Shown here piece by piece: positions 8,569 through 16,925 of a stretch of 64,000 nt of DNA. Under the pieces are notes generated by a model that did no database searches, was not told where the DNA came from, and was given only the letters and a program-made list of their open reading frames with translations. This DNA is from Longimicrobium terrae (GTDB taxonomy: Bacteria; Gemmatimonadota; Gemmatimonadetes; Longimicrobiales; Longimicrobiaceae). Position 1 is the first letter of the stretch. Every line of letters starts with the position of its first letter. The stretch is from the NCBI RefSeq assembly GCF_014202995.1, contig NZ_JACHIA010000002.1:138645-202644 (forward strand), in the 5' to 3' direction. The position numbers were made by a program, and so were the translations under genes.

Positions 8569-10104
8569 TCACGCCGCGGCGAAGTCGCGGATCACGTCGC
8601 GGACGGGCGCGGGCGCGGCCTCCCACCCGGGGTCCGGGCGGGCGCCGGCTTCCAGGAGCGCACGCGCGATGGCGGGATAGTCGTCCGCCGGGTGGCCGGA
8701 GTTCATCGCGCCATGCACGCACCAGCCCAGCGGGGTGGATCCGTGGGATGGATCGCGCGCGGCGATGAGGGCACGGCCGCGGGGATCGCGGAGCACCGCC
8801 CGCGTTGCGCCCAGGGAGCCCACCCACGCGGCGCAGTGCAGGGCGGTGCCGCCATCCTGCCCCGGCGTGGCGGGATCGAATCCCAGTTCCAGCATCAGTT
8901 CGACGATGGGGACGTCCGCGGCCCAGGCCGCGTCGGGAAGGGCGCGCCGCTCGTCCGGCGCCAGTTCCGCGACGAGCGTGGGGTGCTCCCGCAGAAGCTG
9001 CCGCGCCTCATCTGCCCGGGCGGCGGCACAGGCGGCCACGAAGCGCTGGCGCGGGCTGGCGAACGGGCGCATGGCCGCCAGCGCCTCCTCCTGCCCGAAC
9101 TGCGCGGCCGTCTGGAGCGGGGAGCGGCCGGCGCCGATCGTCCACTGGTAGATGTGGGCGCTGGAGGGCGGGATCGCGCCATACTCCCCGCGGCCGGTGC
9201 GCAGGTCCAGGAGCGAGGGATCGTTCTCCAGCATCGTCCGGAGCGCATCCGCCATCCCCAGCGCGGCCGCCAGAAAGACATCCGCCGAGGCCCCGCGCGA
9301 CACCAGGTGCCGGGCCAGGTCGTAGCGGGCGGCGCCCCGCGTTCGGTCGAGCATCCACTGCGCGGGGGTGGCGCGGTGGTCCACGTCGCGCGCGTCGATG
9401 TCGGCGCCGCGCGAGAGGAGCAGGTCGGCGACCTCCGTCGACCGGGCAAAGTGCAGCGGCGTCTGCCCGTCGCCGCCGCGCTCGTGCACGCGCGCGGGAT
9501 CGGTGTCCAGCATGCGGGCGAGCAGGTCGGGGCGGTCCAGGTTGGCGGCCGCGCACGCATCGGGCGTGGCGCCGGCCCGCAGCAGCCGGTCGGCGACTTC
9601 GCCCGTGGCGACGTGCAGGGGATGGAATCCACCCGCCCACCACTCGCTGCGCCGGTCGGGATCCGCGCCCGCGTCCAGCAGCGCATCCACCACGGCAACG
9701 TCGCCCGTGCCCGCGAAGTGGACGAGCGCGGGCGCGTTGAACGGAAAGACGGGCGCGTTGATGCGGCCGCGCGCGGCGGGGTTCCGCAGCAGCGCGGTGC
9801 GGATGGCGCCGGCGTCGCGCGAGGCAAAGGCGCGGTGCACCGCAGCCAGCATGGCGGGTGTGACCTCGCCATCCGCCTGCTCGACGTGGGAATTTAGCGC
9901 GGCCCAGTTCGCGAAGCCGTGCTCGCGCGCCAGCACGAACTGCGCGTCGGCCAGGGTCAGGCGCGGCTTGTCGGGAAGGTGGCGGCGAAAGCGCGCGAGC
10001 GCGGCCGGGCTTCCGGCGCGAAGGTCGCGCAGGAGCTCCTTGGCCTGCTTGCGCTGCTGTTCGGGGGAAGGGTGGGGCGGGAGGGAACGTCCGGGATCGG
10101 GCAT
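8569..10104 (-). CDS. Ankyrin-repeat protein
   Basis: The 511-residue protein carries an N-terminal helical segment (EQQRKQAKELLRDLRAG and FVLAREHGFANWAALNSHV), as often seen before bacterial ankyrin arrays. Ankyrin repeats follow for most of the length (GDVAVVDALLDAGADP, DGQTPLHFARSTEVADLLL, GGTALHCAAWVGS). There is no signal peptide, so a cytoplasmic protein-protein interaction role is likely. The start at 10104 is chosen because AAGGAGG lies 7 nt upstream; the frame stays open further upstream without a ribosome site. The partner is unknown. Confidence 0.88.
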   Translation of the reverse strand: MPDPGRSLPPHPSPEQQRKQAKELLRDLRAGSPAALARFRRHLPDKPRLTLADAQFVLAREHGFANWAALNSHVEQADGEVTPAMLAAVHRAFASRDAGAIRTALLRNPAARGRINAPVFPFNAPALVHFAGTGDVAVVDALLDAGADPDRRSEWWAGGFHPLHVATGEVADRLLRAGATPDACAAANLDRPDLLARMLDTDPARVHERGGDGQTPLHFARSTEVADLLLSRGADIDARDVDHRATPAQWMLDRTRGAARYDLARHLVSRGASADVFLAAALGMADALRTMLENDPSLLDLRTGRGEYGAIPPSSAHIYQWTIGAGRSPLQTAAQFGQEEALAAMRPFASPRQRFVAACAAARADEARQLLREHPTLVAELAPDERRALPDAAWAADVPIVELMLELGFDPATPGQDGGTALHCAAWVGSLGATRAVLRDPRGRALIAARDPSHGSTPLGWCVHGAMNSGHPADDYPAIARALLEAGARPDPGWEAAPAPVRDVIRDFAAA

Positions 10105-10369
10105 GCAACAGCCTCCTTCGGTAGCGGCCGTCGTCCGCGCACCCGGCCCGAAGAAGGGGTCACGTGCTCCGTGCACTGCCTGTCGGATGGGCGCAGCCCT
10201 TCCCGCGGACCGGAGGCGTTCCGCAACGCCGGGAAGGATGATACGGCGGCGTGCGCCCGGCGCCAAGTCCCCGTCCCGGACTCCGGAACCCGGGGACGGG
10301 TGATGCCGGTGCACGACCCGCGATCGCCGCTGCTCTCCCGCGGGATGGAGTGGCTGTTCGCCGCGCGCG

Positions 10370-10753
10370 CTACACGGTCGCGGTAGTCTCGGTGGGGGAA
10401 CTGGCGGAGACGGCGGATTCAAAGGCCTGGCGCACCTCGGCCGCGCCCTGCCCGGCGATGCGCAGGAACTGCTCGGCGAGGTCGATGGCTTCGTGCTTGG
10501 ACGCCACGTTCACCAGCGCGAAGCCGGCGATGAGCTCCTTGGCCTCGGCGAACGGCCCGTCGACCACGCTGGCTTTGCCGCCCTTCAGGTGCAGGCGCGC
10601 GCCGTGGGAGCTGGGGTACAGCCCCTCGTAGCCCACCAGCACGCCGTCGCGGCCCAACTGGTCCAGAAAGCGGCCCATCTCATCCAGGTCCATGCACGGA
10701 GGCACATCCACCTCCGAGTCCTGGTCGTTCTTAAACAGAATCGTAAAACGCAT
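10370..10753 (-). CDS. YciI/DGPF-domain protein
   Basis: The 127-residue protein has the family signature VDGPFAEAKELIAGF and an N-terminal MRFTILFKNDQDSE strand, typical of the DGPF (YCII-related) proteins often found beside ECF sigma factors or other stress genes. No such sigma factor is adjacent here. The fold is a small ferredoxin-like dimer; the biochemical role is not known. It precedes the ankyrin gene on the same strand by 265 bp. The lower-G+C islet begins just beyond its 5' end. Confidence 0.88.
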   Translation of the reverse strand: MRFTILFKNDQDSEVDVPPCMDLDEMGRFLDQLGRDGVLVGYEGLYPSSHGARLHLKGGKASVVDGPFAEAKELIAGFALVNVASKHEAIDLAEQFLRIAGQGAAEVRQAFESAVSASSPTETTATV

Positions 10754-10952
10754 CGGAGATGATTGCCGGGTGGACGGATCGTGGAGTCATCGAGCGCACA
10801 TACTACTCAAAAGTTGTGTGTGCGACGAGGCTCTGCGAACGTGAGTATGTTCTGGGGGCTGAACGGTCCGTCAAGAGGCTGGAAGATGTGCCGAAGTACC
10901 AGATGCATCAATGGTTTGCACACGCACTCCATTCTGCATAGCTTGAGGTACG

Positions 10953-11912
10953 ATGTACCCGCCGCAGCGTATCTCTTTCCAAAGCCTCTTCTTCAACCAA
11001 ATGACTGATATACTGGCAACGCTGGAAAGCCGGGAAATTCTAATCCGGGTGCGGATTGACTATGTTCGTGATTCTCCTGACCCCGCGCGCGTGTTTCGCG
11101 CGATGTCCCGGACCATCGAAGCAATCCGCCATCTTGAAGACGATCTCGCGAAATCAGTAGCGGTAAGCATCCAGCCTGTCGTACTTCTTCAGGATATCGA
11201 GGCCGGATCACTGGTCACGTGGATCAAAACGACTCTTGACGTCTTGGGTGATGATACCGGCCTGTCAACAGGATGGGAACTCCCGACGGCGAGGTACCTC
11301 AGGCGGGCGGTCATTGCGGTTTTGAGCTTCATTGAGGATCGGGAGACCATCTCGACTGAAGAAGAAGCTGTCACGCTTCAACGCAACCTTGTGGAGATCG
11401 CGAACGACAGCGGAGCTACTCTGCTGCAGTCTGGGCCAGTACCCATGCCCAACCTCTACAAAGATCTCAGAGAATTCGGGGCAGCTGCGGCTGAACTCGG
11501 CCCGGGCGATACCGCCTCGGTTTCATCGGCAGGAGAGTCGGTGTCGCTGAATCCGCGGTTTCGCCTTTCATCCGATGAGTCACAACGGCTCCTTACGCGC
11601 GCGGTCAGCACCAACAAGGCGGTTTTGAGTCTCGTCGTAAAGAAGCCCGACTATCTAGGTGCATCCATGTGGGAGGTGCGTTATGATGACCGAGTAGTTG
11701 ATGCAAAGATTTTGGATGGTGACTGGTTGAATCAATTTCAGTCTGGATCGGTTCCGCTTGCCCCTGGTGATGGGCTTCGGGCTGAAACCGTGATTGAGAT
11801 TCACAAAGGGGAAAACGGGACGACGGTCGCGGAGCACTACTACGTCACGAAAGTACTTCGCGTGCTTCCGGGTCTGTCCGATCTTCAGGGGGCACTTCCA
11901 CTTGCTGGATAA
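10953..11912 (+). CDS. Hypothetical protein, first gene of low-G+C islet
   Basis: Family not named. The protein of about 319 residues (303 if ATG 11001 is used) is soluble and has no signal peptide. The N-terminal half begins ILIRVRIDYVRDSPDPARVF and contains an amphipathic helical stretch. The C-terminal 75 residues are a strand-rich module (SMWEVRYDDRVVDAKILD, APGDGLRAETVIEI, HYYVTKVLRVL). Its base composition is near half G+C, far below its neighbours. ATG 10953 has GAGG 4 nt upstream. The gene is followed after 19 bp by a four-helix membrane protein, suggesting a two-gene unit, possibly horizontally acquired. Confidence 0.75.
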   Translation: MYPPQRISFQSLFFNQMTDILATLESREILIRVRIDYVRDSPDPARVFRAMSRTIEAIRHLEDDLAKSVAVSIQPVVLLQDIEAGSLVTWIKTTLDVLGDDTGLSTGWELPTARYLRRAVIAVLSFIEDRETISTEEEAVTLQRNLVEIANDSGATLLQSGPVPMPNLYKDLREFGAAAAELGPGDTASVSSAGESVSLNPRFRLSSDESQRLLTRAVSTNKAVLSLVVKKPDYLGASMWEVRYDDRVVDAKILDGDWLNQFQSGSVPLAPGDGLRAETVIEIHKGENGTTVAEHYYVTKVLRVLPGLSDLQGALPLAG

Positions 11913-11931
11913 CTTTTAAAAGGTGTGCCCT

Positions 11932-12432
11932 ATGACTACTTCGTCATTGGAGAAGCTGACGGCCGCTAGACGTGATGCTCTGATCAGCAAGAGCCTGATA
12001 AGCCTCAGCACAGAGTACCTCTTTGTACTGATGCCATTCATAGTCATTCTAGGATTTCATCTTCGGAAAGGAACTGGACTCGGACCCGTTCTAAGCGTTG
12101 CTGACTGGTCATTTGCCAGTGCGGTCTTATTTGGCCAGACCGTAACAAAATTAATCGCGGGATTCTCCGCTACGCGGAGGCGCAACTCGCCGGAAAAAGC
12201 AACACTCATTACCGCGCTCGTACTCGTAATGGGACTGGTCCCATCACTCCTGATCCTGTACCAAGTTCTTGACTCGACGAAACCAGGGTTTGCCTTGATC
12301 ATTACCCAATTGTTCTATTTTGCGCTGGCCTCGCTGACCTTTTTCGTCCTCGGTTCTTCTGGGCAAGTGATCCTCGCCCAAGCAGATGAGTCCGCTGCTC
12401 GCGATGGCGCTCGGGAGAGCAGTCAGCGCTGA
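11932..12432 (+). CDS. Four-helix integral membrane protein, second gene of low-G+C islet
   Basis: Not recognised. The 166-residue protein has four predicted membrane segments: LFVLMPFIVILGFHL, the FASAVLFGQTVTKLIAGF region, the ITALVLVMGLVPSLLILYQV region and the FALIITQLFYFALASLTFFV region. Short charged loops separate them. ATG 11932 is preceded by AAAAGG at 8 nt. Codon use has many A/T third bases, unlike its neighbours. Its last 10 bases overlap the 3' end of the convergent HxlR regulator gene, so no terminator separates them. Coupling with the soluble upstream protein is an inference from spacing. Confidence 0.75.
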   Translation: MTTSSLEKLTAARRDALISKSLISLSTEYLFVLMPFIVILGFHLRKGTGLGPVLSVADWSFASAVLFGQTVTKLIAGFSATRRRNSPEKATLITALVLVMGLVPSLLILYQVLDSTKPGFALIITQLFYFALASLTFFVLGSSGQVILAQADESAARDGARESSQR

Positions 12433-12821
12433 TTCCAATTCTCGGAGATGGCGGGGAGACTGGTTTCGATCCAGTCGGCGAGGGCGCGGACTTTTTCGGC
12501 GGCTTCGCGGCCCAGCGGGGTGAGGCTGTACTCCACGTGCGGCGGCACCACCTCGTACGCCACGCGCTTCACCAGCCCGTCGCCCTCCAGCCACTGCAGG
12601 GTCTGCGCGAGCATCCGTTCGCTCACGCCGCTGATGCGCCGGCGCAGTTCGCTGAAGCGGTGCGTGCCGCCCTGCAGCGCCAGCAGCACCAGCACGCCCC
12701 ACCGGCTGGTGACGTGCTTGAGCACCTCGCGCGACGGGCACTCGGCCATCAGGTCGCCGCGCTGCAGGCGCTCGGACAGCGGCACGGGGCCGCCCACGGA
12801 TTCGGATTCAGTGTTTTTCAT
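12423..12821 (-). CDS. HxlR-family (DUF24) transcriptional regulator, YtfH/QorR-like
   Basis: The 132-residue winged-helix protein has the HxlR signature CPSREVLKHVTSRWGVLVL and the RRRISGVSERMLAQTL recognition region. The single N-terminal Cys in MAECPS is the residue used for redox sensing in relatives such as QorR, YodB and HypR. It is divergent from a quinone reductase gene, the same pairing as ytfG/ytfH in E. coli and qor2/qorR in Corynebacterium. It probably represses that gene and itself. No ribosome site precedes the ATG; the intergenic palindrome abuts it, so a leaderless mRNA is possible. Confidence 0.9.
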   Translation of the reverse strand: MKNTESESVGGPVPLSERLQRGDLMAECPSREVLKHVTSRWGVLVLLALQGGTHRFSELRRRISGVSERMLAQTLQWLEGDGLVKRVAYEVVPPHVEYSLTPLGREAAEKVRALADWIETSLPAISENWNQR

Positions 12822-12839
12822 ACTTACATTAATGTACGT
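12822..12839. promoter_or_regulatory. Probable HxlR operator palindrome
   Basis: The 18-bp imperfect palindrome ACTTACATTAATGTACGT has a perfect core TACATTAATGTA (12825-12836). It lies in the 95-bp divergent space and touches the start codon of the regulator. The core can also act as a -10-like TACATT element on either strand, so binding there would block transcription. Assignment to the HxlR protein is inferred from position. Confidence 0.65.
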
Positions 12840-12916
12840 ACTTACGAATCGTTAGTGAAGGGTGGTACCTTCTCCCCGTCGAAGTTCTGCTCACGAAAAA
12901 CACGGGGAGTCTGAAT

Positions 12917-13771
12917 ATGAGCATCGGAATCACGGGCGCCACGGGCCATCTGGGCCGCCTCGTCATCAACAGGCTGAAGGAGCAGGGAAGCGCGGGCGAA
13001 ATCATCGCGCTGGCGCGGTCGCCGGAAAAGGCGGCCGACCTTGGGGTCACGGTCCGCGCGGCGGATTACGACCAGCCCGGCACGCTTCGGCCGGCGCTCG
13101 AAGGCGTCGATACGCTGCTGCTCATCTCCGGGAGCGAACTGGGCAAGCGCGCGGAGCAGCACGCCAACGTCATCCAGGCGGCCCGGGTGGCGGGAGTGAA
13201 GCGCATCGTCTACACGTCGCTGCTGCATGCAGATACGTCCACGCTGAGCCTGGCCGCCGAGCACCTGGCCACGGAAGCCGCGGTCAAGGCGTCGGGCATT
13301 CCGTACACCATTCTGCGCAACGGATGGTATACGGAGAACTACGCCGCCTCCATCGGCGGGGCGGTGGCGACGGGCGCGGTCGTCGGCAGCGCGGGCGAGG
13401 GGCGCATCTCGTCCGCGGCGCGCGCGGATTACGCGGACGCCGCCGTCGCGGCGGTGACGGGATCCGGGCATGAGGGAAAGACGTACGAGCTTGCCGGCGA
13501 CGCGGCGTGGACCCTCAGCGATCTGGCCGCCGAGATCTCGCGGCAGACGGGCAAGACCATCTCGTACAACAACCTGCCGGAAGCCGAGTACGCCGCCGCG
13601 CTTGCGGGCCACGGGCTCTCTCAGCCGGTGGCGCAGGCGATCGCCGGGTTTGATGTCGCGGCCTCGCAGGGAGCGCTGTTCGATGACTCGCGCCAGCTCT
13701 CCACGCTCATCGGCCGGCCCACGACTCCGCTCGCCACGAGCGTCGCGGACGCGCTCAAGCAGGCTGCGTAA
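12917..13771 (+). CDS. qorB: NAD(P)H:quinone oxidoreductase, NmrA-like SDR
   Basis: The 284-residue atypical short-chain dehydrogenase has the N-terminal dinucleotide motif GITGATGHLGRLV and the body pattern of E. coli QorB/YtfG (SLLHADTSTLSLAAEHLATE, LRNGWYTENY, YNNLPEAEYAAAL). The family reduces quinones with NADPH in the cytosol and protects against quinone or electrophile stress. GGGGAG lies 7 nt before the ATG. The divergent HxlR regulator and shared palindrome suggest induction by quinone or thiol stress. A long GC-rich terminator follows. Confidence 0.9.
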   Translation: MSIGITGATGHLGRLVINRLKEQGSAGEIIALARSPEKAADLGVTVRAADYDQPGTLRPALEGVDTLLLISGSELGKRAEQHANVIQAARVAGVKRIVYTSLLHADTSTLSLAAEHLATEAAVKASGIPYTILRNGWYTENYAASIGGAVATGAVVGSAGEGRISSAARADYADAAVAAVTGSGHEGKTYELAGDAAWTLSDLAAEISRQTGKTISYNNLPEAEYAAALAGHGLSQPVAQAIAGFDVAASQGALFDDSRQLSTLIGRPTTPLATSVADALKQAA

Positions 13772-13798
13772 CATCGTTCGATCAACGATGGACATCGA

Positions 13799-13834
13799 CG
13801 GAGGGCGCGGCGCCGTGTGGCGCCGCGCCCTCCG
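13799..13834 (+). terminator. Terminator hairpin after qorB
   Basis: A perfect 16-bp stem (arms 13799-13814 and 13819-13834) with a 4-nt loop, 27 bp after the stop, ends with TTCG. It is very GC-rich and has no strong U-run. Confidence 0.75.
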
Positions 13835-13885
13835 TTCGTCCTGCACGCCCACCGCAATCCATCCACCGGCCCTCAACACCTGAGC

Positions 13886-13983
13886 GGGGGATGATCAGCA
13901 TCCGCTCAATCATGACCGCACGCGTGGATGATCAGCATCCACGCGATCCGAACCGTTCCCGCCAATCGAGGTGGATGATCCAC
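13886..13983. repeat. Three related palindromes upstream of nrtR
   Basis: The 15-bp word GGATGATCAGCATCC occurs twice (13889-13903 and 13926-13940). Each copy is extended by flanking complementary bases; the second is a perfect 9-bp-arm palindrome at 13922-13944. A shorter relative, GTGGATGATCCAC, lies at 13971-13983. They could be regulator sites or RNA hairpins. They are unlike the TTCTCG-type operator further downstream. Confidence 0.6.
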
Positions 13984-14072
13984 GTGATCGATACGCCGCG
14001 CGAAGAACACTGGGTGGCGGGGAACGAGTGTCATCCGCCTCCCCTTGCGCGGACGCTGCACTTCCGGCTTGA

Positions 14073-14087
14073 TTCTCGCAATGAGAA
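14073..14087. promoter_or_regulatory. Probable NrtR operator 1 (upstream of nrtR)
   Basis: TTCTCGCAATGAGAA, an inverted repeat of TTCTC/GAGAA, lies 37 bp before the regulator start. It matches the site in front of the phosphoribosyltransferase gene in sequence and in downstream context (both continue ACGT...CTGCCGG or ACGT...GTGCCGG). This suggests autoregulation. Confidence 0.7.
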
Positions 14088-14124
14088 CGTTCACTGCCGG
14101 ACCCGTGCACCTGGGAGGACAACC

Positions 14125-15249
14125 GTGAGCGCCACAACCCCCGTCAGCATCCCCGAGCCCGTTCCCGACTGGGCCGTCCGCTACAACGCGGGCGATTATC
14201 CGCCGCATGGCGTTACCGGCGACGCGGTTGCGCTCGCGCTGGCGTGGAACGGCGGCGAGTGCTCGCTGCAGGCGCTGCTCGTGGTGCGCGGCAAGGACCC
14301 GTTCGCGGGGCTGGACGCGTGGCCCGGCGGCTTCATGGAGTGGATGGACGACGAGGATTCGCTGCAGACGGCCATCCGCGAACTGCGCGAGGAAACCGGC
14401 GTCGCCGCTCCGGAGTTCGTGGAGGCGCTGGCCAGCTACAGCCGCAACGGCCGCGATCCGCGCCAGTTCGCCGGCTACCGCGACGAAAAGACGGGCCAGT
14501 GGATCGCCCGCGGCGCGCGCGTGACGACGAACGCGTACCTGATGCTCGTCCGGCGCGCGGAGGGCGACGCGCCGGCCCACGCGGATGACGCCAGCGACGC
14601 GCGCTGGGTGGACGTGTACTCGCACCTGCCGTGGGAGGACGTGCGCGAGGGCCGCACCGCCGCGCTGCACGCCTCCGAGGCGCTGGACGCGTGGGCCGCG
14701 AAGGGTTCTTCCGGCCGCGCGGGCCAGGTGGCCGACGCGTTCGGCCGCGACGAATGGAACGAGGAGCGCACCGCCGAGCGCTTCGCCCTGCTGATGGAAT
14801 CCGGCCTGGTCCCCGAGTCGCGCCGCGACCTGTGGGGCCGCAGCGAGCCGCGCGAGGGAGATGCGCGCCTGGGGCGGGAAATGGCGTTCGACCACCGCCA
14901 CATCCTGGCCGACGCGCTGGGGCGGCTGCGCGGCAAGATCAAGTACCTGCCCGCCGCGCTGATGGCGCTCACCGGCCCCGAACTGACGCTGGACGAGCTT
15001 CAGGCGGCGTGCGAGGCCATCGCCGGGCGGCCGCTGCACCGCGCCAACTTCCGCCGCGCCGTCGCGCAGCAGGGCACCGGCGAAACGCGCGCGCCGCGGC
15101 TCGTGGGCAAGACCGGCCGCACGCGCCAGCGCGAGGGACGCGGGCCGGGCGTGGCGCCGGAGATCTACCAGTTCCTTCCGGAATCCACCCGCGCGCGGCT
15201 GGAAAACTCCATCCGCTTTCCGTGGCTGCCGCTCGCGGAAGGCCGGTGA
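14125..15249 (+). CDS. nrtR: NrtR-type Nudix transcriptional regulator of NAD metabolism
   Basis: The 374-residue protein has a Nudix domain (residues about 25-170; the REXXEE core RELREETG is intact, but the first Gly of the Nudix box is replaced, MEWMDDEDSL). A C-terminal winged helix of NrtR type follows (ELTLDELQAACEAIAGRPLH, then ANFRRAV). GTG 14125 is chosen because GGAGG lies 6 nt upstream, and because the frame upstream would run through the operator. NrtR proteins sense ADP-ribose and repress NAD synthesis or salvage genes. The next gene encodes nicotinate phosphoribosyltransferase behind a matching operator. A charged insert of about 100 residues makes it longer than usual NrtR. Confidence 0.88.
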   Translation: MSATTPVSIPEPVPDWAVRYNAGDYPPHGVTGDAVALALAWNGGECSLQALLVVRGKDPFAGLDAWPGGFMEWMDDEDSLQTAIRELREETGVAAPEFVEALASYSRNGRDPRQFAGYRDEKTGQWIARGARVTTNAYLMLVRRAEGDAPAHADDASDARWVDVYSHLPWEDVREGRTAALHASEALDAWAAKGSSGRAGQVADAFGRDEWNEERTAERFALLMESGLVPESRRDLWGRSEPREGDARLGREMAFDHRHILADALGRLRGKIKYLPAALMALTGPELTLDELQAACEAIAGRPLHRANFRRAVAQQGTGETRAPRLVGKTGRTRQREGRGPGVAPEIYQFLPESTRARLENSIRFPWLPLAEGR

Positions 15250-15277
15250 TCCGTCGGCGCCAGTCGCCCGTGCCGGG

Positions 15278-15306
15278 TTGACGCAGCGGCCGAAGTATAT
15301 TATTCT
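15278..15306 (+). promoter_or_regulatory. Promoter of nicotinate phosphoribosyltransferase gene
   Basis: TTGACG (15278-15283), 17 nt, then TATTCT (15301-15306) makes a good sigma-70 promoter about 65 bp before the ATG. The -10 box lies inside the palindromic operator, so a bound repressor would exclude RNA polymerase. Confidence 0.7.
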
Positions 15307-15317
15307 CGTTACGAGAA
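15303..15317. promoter_or_regulatory. Probable NrtR operator 2 (upstream of pncB)
   Basis: TTCTCGTTACGAGAA is a perfect 6+6 inverted repeat around TTA, overlapping the -10 box. It matches the palindrome in front of the regulator gene at 14073-14087. Confidence 0.78.
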
Positions 15318-15370
15318 CGTCAGTGCCGGGCAGGAGCTTGCCGGCGCTTCCTCACACTGACCGGGATCCG

Positions 15371-16564
15371 ATGTCCTTTACCACAACGCCCTCCGCCGCC
15401 GCGGACCGCTCGCAGTCGCTGCAGGACGGCCTGCGCCAGTTCGGCGCCGAGGTCTTTCAGTTTGATCCGCGCATCGCGGGCGGATGGCTTTCGGACCGCT
15501 ACTTCGTGCGCACGGCCAACACGCTGCGCCACGCGGGGCGCGATCCCGTCATCACCATGCAGGTGTTCGCCAAGCGCAAGGGCGTGCTGGCCGGCGTGTA
15601 CGAGGCGCTGCGGCTGCTGCAGACGCAGCTGGCGCCGGGGTACGACTTCAACGAACTGGAGATCGACACGCTGCTGGAAGGCGACGAGATCAACCAGGGC
15701 GGGGAAGACGACTGGGAGCCGGTGATGCACGTCACCGGGCGGTACGGCGGATTCGCGCACCTGGAAACGCCGCTGCTGGGCGTACTTGCGAGGCGCTCGC
15801 TGGTGGCCAGCAATACGCGGCGGGTGGTGAGCGCGGCCGGCGGAAAGCCCATCATCTTCATGGCCCCGCGGCACGACGACTGGCGCGTGCAGACGCCGGA
15901 CGGCTACGCGGCCGTGGTGGGTGGGGCGGAGAGCGTGTCGAGCGACGCGGCGGGGGCGTGGTGGGGCGCGCAGGGCGTGGGCACCATGCCGCACGCCATG
16001 ATCGCGGCGTTCGGCGGAGACACGGTTGCCGCCACGCTCGCGTTCGCCCGCTACCTGCGCGACGAGGAGCCGCAGGTGCAGGTGATGTCGCTGGTGGATT
16101 ACCAGAACGACGCCATCGGAACCTCGCTGGCCGTGGCGCGCGCCGTTCGCGAGGAGTTCGGCGACAACGTGCTGACGGGCGTGCGGGTGGATACCAGCGA
16201 GCGGCTGATCGATTCGTCGCTGATCGGCGACCCCGAGGTGTGGGGCCGCGCCAAGCTGACCGGCGTGAACGCCTACCTCGTGCACAAGCTGCGCGCGGCG
16301 CTGGACGCGGAGGGCTTCGGCTACGTGGGCATTGTGGTGAGCGGCGGGTTTACGCCGGACAAGATCAACTCGTTTGAAAAGGAAGGCGTACCGGTTTCCG
16401 CCTACGGCGTCGGCAGCAGCCTGCTGGGCCACAGCCGCGGCGAGTCCGGCCTGCTGACCGAGTTCGACTTTACCGCGGACCTGGTGAAGGTGGATGGAAA
16501 GGCGGAGGGCAAGGTGGGGCGCACGTATCGCGAGAACCCGCGGATGGTGCGGGTGCGCTGGTAG
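15371..16564 (+). CDS. pncB: Nicotinate phosphoribosyltransferase
   Basis: The 397-residue protein has the family pattern for converting nicotinate and PRPP to nicotinate mononucleotide in the Preiss-Handler NAD salvage route: LSDRYFVRTANTL at the N-terminus, VGTMPHAMIAAFGGD, LVDYQNDAIGTSLAVARAV, VRVDTSERL and the C-terminal VSGGFTPDKINSFE and YGVGSSLLG. ATG 15371 lies downstream of the promoter and operator; its ribosome site (GGGA) is weak. Repression by the NrtR-like protein is inferred from the overlapping palindrome. A gene-free repeat of 508 bp separates it from the nicotinamidase-like gene. Confidence 0.92.
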   Translation: MSFTTTPSAAADRSQSLQDGLRQFGAEVFQFDPRIAGGWLSDRYFVRTANTLRHAGRDPVITMQVFAKRKGVLAGVYEALRLLQTQLAPGYDFNELEIDTLLEGDEINQGGEDDWEPVMHVTGRYGGFAHLETPLLGVLARRSLVASNTRRVVSAAGGKPIIFMAPRHDDWRVQTPDGYAAVVGGAESVSSDAAGAWWGAQGVGTMPHAMIAAFGGDTVAATLAFARYLRDEEPQVQVMSLVDYQNDAIGTSLAVARAVREEFGDNVLTGVRVDTSERLIDSSLIGDPEVWGRAKLTGVNAYLVHKLRAALDAEGFGYVGIVVSGGFTPDKINSFEKEGVPVSAYGVGSSLLGHSRGESGLLTEFDFTADLVKVDGKAEGKVGRTYRENPRMVRVRW

Positions 16565-16630
16565 TTGCCCGACCGCCGGGTCGAGGGTCGCATCCAGCGG
16601 CGGATGATCGGGTGCGATGGGCGGCGTTCG

Positions 16631-16925
16631 CGGGCGGCCCCCACCCGGGCCGGCACCACCGGCCCACCCTCCCCCAAAAAAGACTGGGGGAGGGTTGGGG
16701 CGGGGGGAGAACTCGGTGTTACCGGGCGAAGTTGAGCGCGGCGGCGAGTGTCTGGAGCGAATGAATCCGCCGCTCAAACAGCGGGAACCCTCGACACGGC
16801 GCTATTCGCGCCCCGTTCGAGGCTTCAACCGCGCCGGATTTGGGGAGCGGTGCCGAGCGTCGCCTCCGCGCTGAGGTCTCCCCCTCCCCCGCTTGCGGGG
16901 CGAGGGGGCCGGGGGGAGGGGGGAG
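16631..16925. repeat. Composite intergenic repeat, copy A
   Basis: Modules in order are: GGCCCCCACCCGGGCCGGCA followed by a CTCCCCC...GGGGGAG hairpin; then GAGCGAATGAATCCGCCGCT; then a CTCCCCC-type palindrome with GGGCCGGGGGGAGG. Two further copies in the same order and orientation occur at 17835-18195 and 50093-50400. The remaining gene-free bases up to 17061 show no other feature. Confidence 0.85.

Noticed and set aside
10759-11008. Small plus-strand frames before the low-G+C islet
   Set aside because: Overlapping short frames without ribosome sites, domains or a consistent composition.
10754-12432. Prophage or transposon remnant
   Set aside because: Low G+C suggests transfer, but there is no integrase, transposase, terminal repeat or phage gene.
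13891-14124. Upstream extension of the nrtR reading frame
   Set aside because: The open frame runs back through the palindromes and operator. GTG 14125 has GGAGG at 6 nt and starts just before the conserved Nudix domain.
14125-15249. Plain Nudix hydrolase
   Set aside because: The C-terminal winged helix, imperfect Nudix box and operator/pncB context fit an NrtR-type regulator better.
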